Shown: positions 47,703 through 56,700, numbered from the stretch's first letter. The stretch is 64,000 nucleotides of DNA from Albimonas sp041685625 (GCA_041685625.1 JAWLFJ010000004.1:1-64000); one strand, 5' to 3'. Notes: generated from the sequence alone by a model not told the origin. Numbers and translations: made by a program.

Positions 47703-47729
47703 TTGCCTCCGGCCCGCCCGGCGTGTAAA
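47703..47729 (+). promoter_or_regulatory. Candidate rpsB promoter
   Basis: TTGCCT (47703-47708) and TGTAAA (47724-47729) lie about 125 bases before rpsB in the divergent psuK-rpsB gap. The 15-base spacing is short; TAAAGG two bases on gives 17. The long 5' leader could hold ribosomal autoregulation, but I did not find a clear structure. Confidence 0.35.
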
Positions 47730-47852
47730 GGCGCGTGCATTCCGCATGCGGGGATCGGGCCGGCCGGGGAGACATCCCGGTGCGGTCCTCCGGTTGGGGC
47801 GCTCGCCCCTCACCCCGCAGAGGCGAAACCGGAAACGAAAGGACGGATCGGC

Positions 47853-48773
47853 ATGGCCATCCCCGAGGCATCCCTGCGCCAGCTTCTCGAAGCGGGCGTG
47901 CATTTCGGCCACCAGACGCATCGCTGGAACCCGCGCATGTCGCCGTACATCTACGGCGACCGCAACGGCATCCACATCGTCGACCTGACGCAGACGCTGC
48001 CGATGCTCGATTCGGCCCTGCAGGCGATCCGCGACACCGTCGCCAAGGGCGGGCGCGTGCTCTTCGTCGGCACCAAGCGCCAGGCCGCCCAGCCGCTGGC
48101 CGAGGCGGCGGAGCGCTGCGCCCAGTACTTCATGAACCACCGCTGGCTCGGCGGCACGCTGACCAACTGGAAGACCGTCTCCCACTCGATCGAGCGCCTG
48201 CGCAAGCTGGACGAGATGTTCGAGGAGGGCGCCGAGGGCTTCACCAAGCGCGAGCGCCTCTCCCTCGAGCGCGAGCGCAACAAGCTTCAGATGAGCCTCG
48301 GCGGCATCCGCGAGATGGGCGGCGTGCCCGACATGCTGTTCGTGATCGACACCAACAAGGAGGACCTCGCGGTCGCCGAGGCCAACAAGCTCGGCATCCC
48401 CGTGGTCGCGGTCGTCGACACCAACTCCGACCCCTCCGGCATCGCCTACCCGATCCCGGGCAACGACGACGCCGCCCGCGCCATCTCGCTCTACTGCGAT
48501 CTCGCCGCGCGCGCCGCGCTCGACGGCATGGCCGCCCAGATGGGCGAGGCCGGCTTCGACCTCGGCGAGATGGAGGAGGCGCCCTACGAGGAGAGCCTCG
48601 GCGATCCCGGCGCGGCCGAGCATCCGGAGGCCGAGCCCGCGCTCTCCGACGAGCGCCGGGGCGAGGCCGCCGCCGCCGACGCCGCCGCCGCCGAGCCGCC
48701 GAAGGCCGGCGAGGGCACGGGCGAGGCGACCGAGACCCCCGTCGACCAGGCCCTCAAGGTGGACGAGCGCTGA
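47853..48773 (+). CDS. rpsB: 30S ribosomal protein S2
   Basis: A 306-residue ribosomal protein. LLEAGVHFGHQTHRWNPRM and IYGDRNGIHIVDLTQTLP at the start, FVGTKRQA, NHRWLGGTLTNWKT and the PDMLFVIDTNKE/VVDTNSDPSGIAYPIPGNDDA core are universally conserved in S2. The last 50 or so residues are an acidic, Ala/Glu/Pro-rich tail not present in typical 250-residue S2. GAAAGGACG precedes the ATG. It leads the rpsB-tsf pair. Confidence 0.97.
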   Translation: MAIPEASLRQLLEAGVHFGHQTHRWNPRMSPYIYGDRNGIHIVDLTQTLPMLDSALQAIRDTVAKGGRVLFVGTKRQAAQPLAEAAERCAQYFMNHRWLGGTLTNWKTVSHSIERLRKLDEMFEEGAEGFTKRERLSLERERNKLQMSLGGIREMGGVPDMLFVIDTNKEDLAVAEANKLGIPVVAVVDTNSDPSGIAYPIPGNDDAARAISLYCDLAARAALDGMAAQMGEAGFDLGEMEEAPYEESLGDPGAAEHPEAEPALSDERRGEAAAADAAAAEPPKAGEGTGEATETPVDQALKVDER

Positions 48774-48782
48774 GGCCCGGCC

Positions 48783-48802
48783 GCCCGCCCCGCCGGGCGG
48801 GC
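48783..48802 (+). terminator. Hairpin between rpsB and tsf
   Basis: GCCCGCCC and GGGCGGGC form an eight-bp stem with a four-base loop ten bases after the rpsB stop codon. With no T-run it may be a partial terminator or an RNA processing/stability element that lowers tsf relative to rpsB. Confidence 0.45.
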
Positions 48803-48829
48803 GCCACGACACCCCGACGCCCGCCGCGG

Positions 48830-48860
48830 TTGACGCGGCGGGTCCGAGCCCCGACCTAGG
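48830..48860 (+). promoter_or_regulatory. Candidate internal promoter for tsf
   Basis: TTGACG (48830-48835) followed by a CCTAGG element (48855-48860) lies 57 bases before the tsf start codon. The hexamer spacing is 19 bases, or 17 to GACCTA. It would give tsf a transcript of its own beside the rpsB read-through. Confidence 0.5.
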
Positions 48861-48917
48861 CGGCGCGCGCGGCCCGCATCGGCCGCCCCCGCCCCGAACC
48901 GATTCAGGAGAGAACCG

Positions 48918-49811
48918 ATGGCGATCACCGCCTCCATGGTGAAGGAGCTCCGCGACCAGACGGGCGCGGGCATGATGGACGCCAAGAAGGCGCTGACCGA
49001 GACCGACGGCGACATGGAGGCCGCGGTCGACTGGCTGCGCACCAAGGGCCTCGCCAAGGCCGCCAAGAAGGCCGGGCGCACCGCGGCCGAGGGCCTCGTC
49101 GCCGTCGCCACCAAGGGCGGCGTCGGCGTCGCCGTCGAGGTCAACGCCGAGACCGACTTCGTCGCCCGCAACGCCGAGTTCCAGGCGATGGTCAAGGACA
49201 TCGCCCAGGCCGCGCTCGAGGTCGACGACCTCGCCGGCCTGCTCGCCGCCGATCTCGGCGGCAAGACGGTCGAGGCGACGGTCACCGACAAGGTCGCCAC
49301 CGTGGGCGAGAACATGGCCGTGCGCCGCATCTCGAAGGCGACGGGCGACGTCGTCGCCGCCTACGTCCACAACGCCGCGACCGAGGGCATGGGCAAGATC
49401 GGCGTGCTCGTCGCGCTCACTGGCTCCGACAAGGCGGCGATGGAGACGATCGGCCGGCAGGTCGCCATGCACGTCGCCGCGACCAGCCCGGCCGCGCTGA
49501 CCGAGAAGGACCTCGACCCGGCGCTGGTCGAGCGCGAGAAGCAGATCCTGACCGAGCAGGCCCGCGAGTCCGGCAAGCCGGAGGGCGTGATCGAGAAGAT
49601 GATCGTCGGCCGCCTCAACAAGTTCTTCCAGGAGGTGTGCCTCCTGAAGCAGAGCTTCGTGATCGACCCCGACCTGACCGTCGAGAAGGCGGTGAAGGCG
49701 GCGGGCGAGGACATCGACGTCGTCGGCTTCGTCCGCCTCGAGGTCGGCGAGGGCATCGAGAAGGAGGCCGAGGACTTCGCCGCCGAGGTCGCCAAGACGA
49801 TGGCCGGCTGA
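48918..49811 (+). CDS. tsf: Elongation factor Ts
   Basis: A 297-residue nucleotide exchange factor for EF-Tu. The N-terminal UBA-like VKELRDQTGAGMMDAKKALTE, the EVNAETDFVARN core strand, NMAVRRIS, a second homologous subdomain (VLVALTG, MHVAATSPAAL) and the LLKQSFVIDPDLTV end match bacterial EF-Ts. AGGAGAGAA gives a strong ribosome site. Confidence 0.97.
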   Translation: MAITASMVKELRDQTGAGMMDAKKALTETDGDMEAAVDWLRTKGLAKAAKKAGRTAAEGLVAVATKGGVGVAVEVNAETDFVARNAEFQAMVKDIAQAALEVDDLAGLLAADLGGKTVEATVTDKVATVGENMAVRRISKATGDVVAAYVHNAATEGMGKIGVLVALTGSDKAAMETIGRQVAMHVAATSPAALTEKDLDPALVEREKQILTEQARESGKPEGVIEKMIVGRLNKFFQEVCLLKQSFVIDPDLTVEKAVKAAGEDIDVVGFVRLEVGEGIEKEAEDFAAEVAKTMAG

Positions 49812-49961
49812 GACCCTCGGTTTCGTCGAGACGGCAGGCGGCGGCTTCCCGGGGCCGCCGCCCGTCGTTCCGGGGGGCCGGCGCGCCCCGGCGCGGCATC
49901 CGGCATTGCGTCGCGGCCCGCCGCGGCTATGGTGCGCGCGCCGCACCAAGGAGTCGCCCGC

Positions 49962-50702
49962 ATGTCCGAGGCCGCCGAGAAATCCAGCCCCCTGCTGCAT
50001 CGGCGCGTCCTCCTGAAGATCTCGGGCGAGGCCCTGATGGGCGATCAGGGGTACGGCCTCCATCCGCCGACCGTCCAGCGCCTCGCCGAGGAGGTGGTGC
50101 GCGTGCACGAGATGGGGATCGAACTCTGCCTCGTGATCGGCGGCGGCAACATCTTCCGCGGCCTGCAGGGCTCCGCCCAGGGCATGGAACGCGCGAGCGC
50201 CGACTACATGGGCATGCTAGCGACCGTGATGAACGCCCTCGCGATGCAGTCGGCGCTCGAGGATCTCGGCGTGCACGCCCGCGTCATCTCCGCGATCCCG
50301 ATGGACCGCATCTGCGAGCCCTACATCCGTCGCCGCGCGATCCGCCACCTCGAGAAGAAGCGCATCTGCATCTTCGCCGCCGGGACCGGCAATCCCTACT
50401 TCACCACCGACACCGCCGCGACGCTCCGCGCCATGGAGATGAACTGCGACGCCATCCTGAAGGGCACGCAGGTCGACGGCGTCTACGACGCGGACCCCAA
50501 GACCCATCCGGACGCCAGGCGCTACGACCGCATCACCTACGACGAGGTGCTGGTCAGGAACCTCAAGGTGATGGACGCCTCGGCGATCGCGCTGGCGCGG
50601 GACAACGCCATGCCGCTGGTCGTGTTCTCGCTGCATGCGCCCGGCGCCTTCGCGGCGGTCTTGAGCGGTCAAGGAAAATTCACCATTGTCGAACAGGCTT
50701 GA
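49962..50702 (+). CDS. pyrH: UMP kinase (uridylate kinase)
   Basis: A 246-residue hexameric kinase converting UMP to UDP, regulated by GTP and UTP in the family. RVLLKISGEALMGDQGYG (phosphate loop), VIGGGNIFRGLQG, ADYMGMLATVMNALAMQ, GTGNPYFTTDTAATLRA (UMP and catalytic site) and LKGTQVDGVYDADPKTHPDA all fit. Start ATG 49962 has AAGGAGTCG; a frame from 49929 lacks one. A CTATGGT element at 49927-49933 could be a promoter. Confidence 0.96.
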   Translation: MSEAAEKSSPLLHRRVLLKISGEALMGDQGYGLHPPTVQRLAEEVVRVHEMGIELCLVIGGGNIFRGLQGSAQGMERASADYMGMLATVMNALAMQSALEDLGVHARVISAIPMDRICEPYIRRRAIRHLEKKRICIFAAGTGNPYFTTDTAATLRAMEMNCDAILKGTQVDGVYDADPKTHPDARRYDRITYDEVLVRNLKVMDASAIALARDNAMPLVVFSLHAPGAFAAVLSGQGKFTIVEQA

Positions 50703-50765
50703 GACCGGCCGCGCTTCGGCCCGCGTGACGGGGCGCGCCGGCCGGGCCCGCGAGGAGGAGCCCCG

Positions 50766-51323
50766 ATGAGCGAAGAGACCGAGATAGACCTCGACGCGAT
50801 CCAGCGGCGCATGGACGGCGCGCTCGCCAATCTGCGCACCGAGTTCGCGTCGCTGCGCACCGGGCGCGCCTCGGCCTCGATGCTCGAGCCCGTGACCGTG
50901 AAGGCCTACGGCCAGGACACCCCGATCAACCAGGTCGGCACCGTCAACGTGCCCGAGCCGCGGATGATCACCCTGAACATCTGGGACAAGAGCCTGGTCG
51001 GCGCGGTCGACAAGGCGATCCGCAGCTCCGGTCTCGGCCTCAATCCGGTGGTGGACGGCACCCTGATCCGCCTGCCCGTGCCCGAACTGACCGAGGAGCG
51101 TCGCCGCGATCTCGCCAAGGTCGCCGGGCAGTACGCCGAACAGGCCAAGGTCGCCGTCCGCAACGTCCGGCGCGACGGCATGGACATGGTCAAGAAGGCC
51201 GAGGGGATGAGCGAGGACGACCGCAAGATCTGGTCGGACGAGATCCAGGAGATCACCGACCGCACCGTCAAGAAGATAGACGCCGCGCTGGAATCCAAGC
51301 AGGAAGAGATCATGCAGGTCTGA
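50766..51323 (+). CDS. frr: Ribosome recycling factor
   Basis: A 185-residue translation factor that with EF-G splits post-termination ribosomes. The LRTGRASASMLEPVTVKAYG loop, the hinge region VPEPRMITLNIWDKSLV, and the C-terminal three-helix bundle (LTEERRRDLAKVAGQYAEQAKVAVRNVRRDGMD) are typical. GAGGAGGAG ribosome site. It lies between pyrH and uppS in the conserved order. Confidence 0.97.
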   Translation: MSEETEIDLDAIQRRMDGALANLRTEFASLRTGRASASMLEPVTVKAYGQDTPINQVGTVNVPEPRMITLNIWDKSLVGAVDKAIRSSGLGLNPVVDGTLIRLPVPELTEERRRDLAKVAGQYAEQAKVAVRNVRRDGMDMVKKAEGMSEDDRKIWSDEIQEITDRTVKKIDAALESKQEEIMQV

Positions 51324-51408
51324 TCGCCCCGCAAGGGGGCCGGCGCCGCGACGCGCGGCGCGGCGCCCGTGAGGGGACCGGACCTTCCGCGCGCTCCAGG
51401 AGACGTCG

Positions 51409-52224
51409 ATGCCGACAGCCTCGCCCGCCGCAGAAGCGCGACGCGCCGACGACGACCGCGACCTCGCGCGCGCGGAGAAGGGCGAGGCCGCGCCGGCGCG
51501 TCTGCGTCCGGTCGAGGGCGGGCGCCCGCCGCCGCGCCACGTCGCCGTGATCATGGACGGCAACGGGCGCTGGGCGCAGCGCCGCGGTCTGCCGCGTCTC
51601 GCCGGCCACCGCCGCGGCGCCGACGCGGTGCGCGGGGTGGTCGAATCCGCGCCGGAATTCGGGATCGAGTATCTGACGCTCTACGCCTTCTCGACCGAGA
51701 ACTGGAAACGCTCGGCCGAGGAGGTGTCGGGCCTGATGCACCTCTTCCGCCTCTACATCCGCAAGGAGGGGCGCGAGCTTCAGCGCCGCGGCGCCCGCGT
51801 GCGCTTCATCGGGGACCGCAAGCGCCTCGCGCCGGATCTTCGCGCCAAGATGGCTCGGCTCGAGGAGGCGACGGCGGACAACGCCAAGCTCTCGCTGACC
51901 ATCGCCCTCAACTACGGCGGCCGGGACGAGATCGTGGCCGCCGCCCGCAGCCTCGCGGCGGAGGCCGCGGCCGGCCGGCTCGACCCCGCCGCGCTCGATC
52001 ACGCCGCCTTCGCCGGGGCGCTCTGGACCGCCACGCTGCCCGATCCCGACCTCGTGATCCGCACCTCGGGCGAGATGCGGGTCTCCAACTTCCTCACCTG
52101 GCAGACCGCCTATTCCGAGTTCGCCTTCGTGGACGAGTGCTGGCCGGACTTCACGCCCGCGCGCCTCGCGGAGGTCGTGGCCGACTACCGCCGCCGCGAG
52201 CGCCGCTTCGGCGCCGCCGGTTGA
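51409..52224 (+). CDS. uppS: Undecaprenyl diphosphate synthase (isoprenyl transferase)
   Basis: A 271-residue cis-prenyltransferase making the lipid carrier for peptidoglycan precursors. Signature HVAVIMDGNGRWAQRRGLPR (catalytic Asp50), GIEYLTLYAFSTENWKRS, and the LVIRTSGEMRVSNFLTWQTAYSEFAF pyrophosphate-binding end. About 40 charged residues precede the catalytic core, slightly long for the family. A CAGGAGACG ribosome site precedes ATG 51409. Confidence 0.95.
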   Translation: MPTASPAAEARRADDDRDLARAEKGEAAPARLRPVEGGRPPPRHVAVIMDGNGRWAQRRGLPRLAGHRRGADAVRGVVESAPEFGIEYLTLYAFSTENWKRSAEEVSGLMHLFRLYIRKEGRELQRRGARVRFIGDRKRLAPDLRAKMARLEEATADNAKLSLTIALNYGGRDEIVAAARSLAAEAAAGRLDPAALDHAAFAGALWTATLPDPDLVIRTSGEMRVSNFLTWQTAYSEFAFVDECWPDFTPARLAEVVADYRRRERRFGAAG

Positions 52225-52244
52225 GGCCGCGGCCCGGTCCGGCC

Positions 52245-53297
52245 ATGACCCCCGCCGACCCCCCCCGCCGCCCTCCGCCCTCCGGGGAGCCGGGCGAGTC
52301 CGCCGGACCCGGACCGGCCGACGGCCGCCCCGGAGCGGCCGACGGCCGCCCCGGAGCCGAGGCCGTCCCCCCCGGCGAGCCGGAGGGCCGCCCCGACCCG
52401 GCCGAGCCGACGCGGGACGCCGCGCCCGACGCCGGCGGACCGCCGCCAGGCCCTGAATCCGCCGGAACGAAACCCGAACCCTCGCGGCGCCGACGCTTCG
52501 CCGACCTCGCCCAGCGCACGATCTGGGGCCTCGCCGTGGCCGTCGTGGCCGGCGTGGCGGTCATTCTCGGCGGCTGGGTCCTCGCCGGATTCGCCGCGCT
52601 CGTCAGCGCCCTGATGGCGTGGGAGGTCCGGCGCATGAGCGCGCCCGGCCCGTTCGGCGCGGCCGGCCTGCTCGCCTGTCTCGCCGGCATCCTCGCCTGC
52701 CTCGTCACGCAGGCGGCCGAGTGGCGCTGGGGCATCCTCGCCGCCGCGCTCGCCCTCGCCGCCGCCGCCGCGCTGGTGCGGCGGGAGCCGGCCTTCAACC
52801 GCCTCCCCTTCCTCGCCGCGGCGGCCTACGTCGCGCTCGCCTCCAGCGCCCTCGTCGGCCTGCGCGCCGATCCGCTCTACGGTGCCTCGGCGGTGGTCTG
52901 GGTCGCGCTCTCGGTGGTCGCGACCGATGTCGGCGCCTATTTCGTGGGTCGGGCGACGGGCGGCCCCAAGCTCTGGCCCTCGATCTCGCCGGGCAAGACC
53001 TGGTCGGGCCTCGCGGGCGGGGTCGTGGCCGCGGCGGCCGTCGGCGCCGGCTTCTCGGCCTTCACCACCGGCACGCTGGTGCACGAGGTCGCGGGCGTCT
53101 CCGCCGTCATGGCGGTGGTCGCCCAAGGGGGCGATCTCGGCGAAAGCGCGCTCAAGCGCCGCTTCGGCGTCAAGGACAGCTCGCGCCTGATCCCCGGCCA
53201 CGGCGGCCTCCTCGACCGGCTCGACGGCCTGCTCGCCGCAGGCCTCCTGGCCGCCGTCGTGACCTTCATGCGCGGAAAGTCCGCCTTCATCTGGTGA
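52245..53297 (+). CDS. cdsA: Phosphatidate cytidylyltransferase with long Pro/Gly-rich N-terminus
   Basis: A 350-residue membrane enzyme making CDP-diacylglycerol. Residues 85-350 hold about seven hydrophobic helices and the CDP-alcohol transferase signature near the end (KRRFGVKDSSRLIPGHGGLLDRLDGLL), with SISPGKTWSGLAGG. The first 80 or so residues are Pro/Gly/Ala/Asp-rich and contain a duplicated ADGRPGA. No start codon lies between this region and the first helix, so the extension is probably translated. The ribosome site at ATG 52245 is weak. It follows uppS by 20 bases. Confidence 0.92.
   Translation: MTPADPPRRPPPSGEPGESAGPGPADGRPGAADGRPGAEAVPPGEPEGRPDPAEPTRDAAPDAGGPPPGPESAGTKPEPSRRRRFADLAQRTIWGLAVAVVAGVAVILGGWVLAGFAALVSALMAWEVRRMSAPGPFGAAGLLACLAGILACLVTQAAEWRWGILAAALALAAAAALVRREPAFNRLPFLAAAAYVALASSALVGLRADPLYGASAVVWVALSVVATDVGAYFVGRATGGPKLWPSISPGKTWSGLAGGVVAAAAVGAGFSAFTTGTLVHEVAGVSAVMAVVAQGGDLGESALKRRFGVKDSSRLIPGHGGLLDRLDGLLAAGLLAAVVTFMRGKSAFIW
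52315..52356 (+). repeat. Perfect 21-bp tandem duplication inside cdsA
   Basis: Two identical 21-base copies (52315-52335 and 52336-52356) encode ADGRPGA twice in the disordered N-terminal extension of CdsA. Being a multiple of three it keeps frame. Confidence 0.85.
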
Positions 53298-53320
53298 GGC
53301 GGAACAGGCAGGGTAGAGCT

Positions 53321-54511
53321 ATGACGCAAGAAAGACGGCTCACCGTGCTGGGCGCGACCGGCTCCATCGGCCGATCGACGCTCGACATCCTGCGCCACAC
53401 CGAGACGCCGGTGCGCGTCGTCGCCCTGACCGGGCGGGACAACGTCGCCGCCCTCGCCGCCGCGGCGCGGGAGTTCCGGGCCGAGATCGCGGTCACCGCC
53501 GATCCCGCGCGGCTCGGCGACCTGCGCGAGGCCCTCGCCGGCAGCGGGATCGAGGCCGCCGCGGGGTCGGAGGCCGTGGTGGAGGCGGCCTCGCGCCCCG
53601 CCGACTGGACCATGGCCGCCATCGTCGGCTCGGCCGGCCTCGCCCCCACCCTCGCCGCCGCGCGGCAGGGCGGGGTCGTCGCGCTCGCCAACAAGGAATG
53701 CCTCGTCTCGGCCGGCGACCTGTTCCTCGCCGAGATCGCGCGCGCCGGCGCCACGCTCCTGCCCGTCGACAGCGAGCACAACGCCGTCTTCCAGGCGCTG
53801 GATCGCGACAACCGCCCGGCGCTCGACCGGATCCTGCTGACCGCCTCGGGCGGCCCGTTCCGCGACTGGCCGCTGGCGCGGATGGCCGCCGCGACGCCGG
53901 AGCAGGCGGTGGCGCATCCGAACTGGGACATGGGCGCCAAGATCTCCATCGACAGCGCCACCATGTTCAACAAGGCGCTGGAGATGATCGAGGCGAAGCA
54001 CCTCTTCGACGTGCGGCCCGAGCAGATCGAGGTCGTGGTGCATCCGCAGTCGGTCGTGCATTCGATGGTCGGCTATGCCGACGGCTCGGTCCTCGCCCAG
54101 CTCGGTGCGCCGGACATGCGCCACGCCATCGGCTACGCCCTGCACTGGCCCGAACGGCGCGCTCTCCCGGTGGAGCGGCTCGACTTCGCCCGCCTCGCCC
54201 GGCTGGACTTCGAGGCGCCGGACGAGGTGCGCTTTCCCGCGCTTCGCCTCGCGCGGGAGGCGATGGCGGCCGGCGGCCTCGCCGGCGCGGCGTTCAACGC
54301 CGCCAAGGAGGCGGCGCTGGAGGCGTTCATGGCCCGACGCATCGGTTTCCTCGACATGGCCGCGACGGTCGAGGCGACGCTCGACCGCCTTGCGCCCTTC
54401 GGCCCGGCCGACGGGCTCGGGGCCGTGTTCGACGCCGACGCCGAGGCGCGCCGCATCGCCGACGCCCTGATCGACGCCGGCGAGGTAGGCAAGGGCGCCG
54501 TCCCCGCCTAA
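53321..54511 (+). CDS. dxr: 1-deoxy-D-xylulose-5-phosphate reductoisomerase
   Basis: A 396-residue enzyme of the MEP pathway forming MEP with NADPH and a divalent metal. GATGSIG (11-17), ANKECLVSAGDL, the metal-binding PVDSEHNAVFQ and SGGPFRDWPL catalytic loop, HPNWDMGAKISIDSATMFNKALEMIEAKHLF and VVHPQSVVHSMV follow Dxr closely. Start ATG 53321 has AGGGTAGAG upstream; the frame is open earlier only as a shadow of cdsA. Confidence 0.96.
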   Translation: MTQERRLTVLGATGSIGRSTLDILRHTETPVRVVALTGRDNVAALAAAAREFRAEIAVTADPARLGDLREALAGSGIEAAAGSEAVVEAASRPADWTMAAIVGSAGLAPTLAAARQGGVVALANKECLVSAGDLFLAEIARAGATLLPVDSEHNAVFQALDRDNRPALDRILLTASGGPFRDWPLARMAAATPEQAVAHPNWDMGAKISIDSATMFNKALEMIEAKHLFDVRPEQIEVVVHPQSVVHSMVGYADGSVLAQLGAPDMRHAIGYALHWPERRALPVERLDFARLARLDFEAPDEVRFPALRLAREAMAAGGLAGAAFNAAKEAALEAFMARRIGFLDMAATVEATLDRLAPFGPADGLGAVFDADAEARRIADALIDAGEVGKGAVPA

Positions 54512-54562
54512 GTATGGCCGCGGGGGTCGGACCCGGCCTTCCGCGTCAGCGACGGAGCCGTC

Positions 54563-55906
54563 ATGTTCGAGTCCCTCACCCAGCTCGCCGGCCTCGCCGG
54601 CACGATCGCGTCCTTCCTCGTCGTGCTCGGCGTCGTCGTGTTCGTGCACGAGTTCGGCCACTACATCGTCGCGCGCTGGTGCGGCATCCAGTCCGAGGTG
54701 TTCTCGATCGGCTTCGGCAAGGAGCTCTATGGCTGGACCGACAGCCGCGGCACCCGATGGCGCGTCGCCGCGCTGCCTCTCGGCGGCTACGTCAAGTTCC
54801 TCGGGGATCGTGATTCGGCCTCCGCCCATCCCGACTCGGAGGCGTTGGCGGGCCTGAGCCGGGAGGAGCGCGCGCACGCCTTCCCCACCGCCGCGCTCTG
54901 GCGGCGGGCCGCGACGGTGGCGGCCGGACCCGTCTTCAACTTCGTGCTCGCGATCCTGATCTACGCCGGCGTCGCGTTCGGCATGGGTCTCGGCTCCGAG
55001 CGTCCGGTGATCGGGCAGGTGGCCGAAGAGGAGACGACTCTGCAGCCGGGCGACACGGTGCTCAGCGTCGCCGGAGAGCCGGTGGAGCGCTTCGACCAGA
55101 TCCTGAACGCGTATGCCGCCGCCTCGGAGGCCGAGCCGGGCCGCAGCGAGTTCCCCGTCACCGTGCGGCGCGAGGGCGACGTGGTCGAGCTCGTGACCGG
55201 GCCGATGGTGCCGCCGATGGTCGGTCGCGTCGCGCCCGGCAGCCCGGCGGACGACGCCGGGCTGGAGTCGGGCGACCGCATCCTGACGATCGACGGCGAG
55301 GCCATCGGATCCTTCTCGGACCTGCAGCGCAAGGTGGCCGAGGCCGGCGAATCCGGCGTCAGCCTCACCGTGGAGCCGGCGGACGGCGGCGAGCCCTACG
55401 AGACCCGGATCACGCCGACCATGAACCCCGCGCCGACGCCGGACGGCGGGGTGGAGATGCGTCCGCTGATCGGGATCACCGCGATCCCCCGCATCGGCCC
55501 CGAGGCCGTGACGCCCGGCCCGCTGACCGCCGTGTCGCACGGGGCCGAGCGGACCTGGCAGGTGATCTCCTCCTCGCTGACCTATGTCGGGGCGCTCGTG
55601 ACCGGACAGGCGGACAGCTCCGCCCTCGGCGGGCCGATCCGCATCGCGTCGCTTTCGGGCGACGCCGCGGCCTCGGGTCTCGTCTCCTTCGTCGCCATGA
55701 TCGCGCTGATCTCCGCCTCGATCGGCATGATCAACCTGTTCCCGATCCCGGTTCTGGACGGCGGACACCTGCTGTTCTACGCGCTCGAGGCGGTGCGCGG
55801 GAAGCCGCTGAACGAACGCCTGCAGGAGATCGCGACGGGCGCCGGCCTCGCCGCGGTGATCCTTCTGATGGTGTTCGTGACGCTGAACGATCTGCAGAGC
55901 CTCTAG
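54563..55906 (+). CDS. rseP: RIP metalloprotease RseP (site-2 protease)
   Basis: A 447-residue inner-membrane protease. The zinc motif HEFGH (29-33) lies in the first helix, followed by two PDZ domains (about 145-200 and 210-270: GRVAPGSPADDAGLESGDRILTIDGEAI) and the second metal motif NLFPIPVLDGGHLLFY near the end. It cleaves membrane-bound anti-sigma factors and remnant signal peptides. Its TAG stop lies in a CTAG that also contains the stop of the convergent hisN-type gene. Confidence 0.95.
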   Translation: MFESLTQLAGLAGTIASFLVVLGVVVFVHEFGHYIVARWCGIQSEVFSIGFGKELYGWTDSRGTRWRVAALPLGGYVKFLGDRDSASAHPDSEALAGLSREERAHAFPTAALWRRAATVAAGPVFNFVLAILIYAGVAFGMGLGSERPVIGQVAEEETTLQPGDTVLSVAGEPVERFDQILNAYAAASEAEPGRSEFPVTVRREGDVVELVTGPMVPPMVGRVAPGSPADDAGLESGDRILTIDGEAIGSFSDLQRKVAEAGESGVSLTVEPADGGEPYETRITPTMNPAPTPDGGVEMRPLIGITAIPRIGPEAVTPGPLTAVSHGAERTWQVISSSLTYVGALVTGQADSSALGGPIRIASLSGDAAASGLVSFVAMIALISASIGMINLFPIPVLDGGHLLFYALEAVRGKPLNERLQEIATGAGLAAVILLMVFVTLNDLQSL

Positions 55907-56700
55907 CCCGCGAGCAGTTCCATCGCCGCCGCGTGCAGCTCCGGCGTCGCGGCGGCGAGGATGCGTCCGCCGTGCTGCGCGTCGCCGCCTTCCCAGGTGG
56001 TCAGACGCCCCCCGGCGCCCTCCACGACGGGGATCACAGCCTGCACGTCGTAGGGCTGAAGTCCCGCCTCGATCACGATGTCCACGCCGCCCGCGGCGAG
56101 CAGGCAGTACGCCGTGCAGTCGAGACCGTAGCGCGTCAACCGCACCCGGTCGCGCACCCGCACGAAGGCGGCCTGTTCCCGCGCGTCGCCGATCTCGGGA
56201 TAGGTCGTGCAGAGCCTGGCCTCGTCCAGCCCCACGCCGCGGCGCACGGAAAGCCGGCGCTCCGATCCCCCGTCACGGCGTAGCCAGGCGCCCTCGCCGT
56301 CGCCCCAGAACCGGTCGCCGCTCGCCGGCTGATCGACGAGGCCGAGCACCGGCCGCACCCCGTCGTTGAGCGCGATCAGCGTCCCCCAGGTGGGCGCGCC
56401 GATCAGAAAGGCGCGGGTGCCGTCGATGGGGTCGACCACCCAAGTGAAGCCGCTGCGGCCGGGCCGCGCCGCTTCCTCTTCGCCGAGCACGCCGTCCTCC
56501 GGCCGCTCCTCCGCCAACACGGCTCGGATCGAGGCCTCCGCCGCCTTGTCGGCGGCCGTCACGGGGTCGTAGGCGCCGAGAGGCCCCTTGTCCTCGGCGT
56601 CCAGCCCCTCCGCCCGATAGACGGGCATGGTGGCACGCCGGGCCGCGTCGGCGGCCCGGTGTGCGATCGACGTCAGCGCGTGACCGGTCCCGCCGGTCAT
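55903..56700 (-). CDS. hisN: Inositol monophosphatase family protein, probable histidinol-phosphatase
   Basis: A 265-residue Mg-dependent phosphatase. Metal ligands in GEEEA (73-77) and DPIDGTRAF (90-98), and the second Asp in GLQPYDVQAVIPVVEGAGG. The G-x-E-E/DPIDGTRAFLIGAPTWGTLIAL stretch and short length match the HisN histidinol-phosphatases of Actinobacteria and alphaproteobacteria rather than SuhB or CysQ, but the substrate is assigned by resemblance only. It overlaps rseP by four bases at their stops. Confidence 0.82.
   Translation of the reverse strand: MTGGTGHALTSIAHRAADAARRATMPVYRAEGLDAEDKGPLGAYDPVTAADKAAEASIRAVLAEERPEDGVLGEEEAARPGRSGFTWVVDPIDGTRAFLIGAPTWGTLIALNDGVRPVLGLVDQPASGDRFWGDGEGAWLRRDGGSERRLSVRRGVGLDEARLCTTYPEIGDAREQAAFVRVRDRVRLTRYGLDCTAYCLLAAGGVDIVIEAGLQPYDVQAVIPVVEGAGGRLTTWEGGDAQHGGRILAAATPELHAAAMELLAG

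Noticed and set aside
45168..48773. A 1201-codon plus-strand frame ending in rpsB
   Set aside because: Only the part from 47853 is rpsB. The upstream portion is antisense to miaA, psuG and psuK and has Pro/Arg/Ser-rich sequence.
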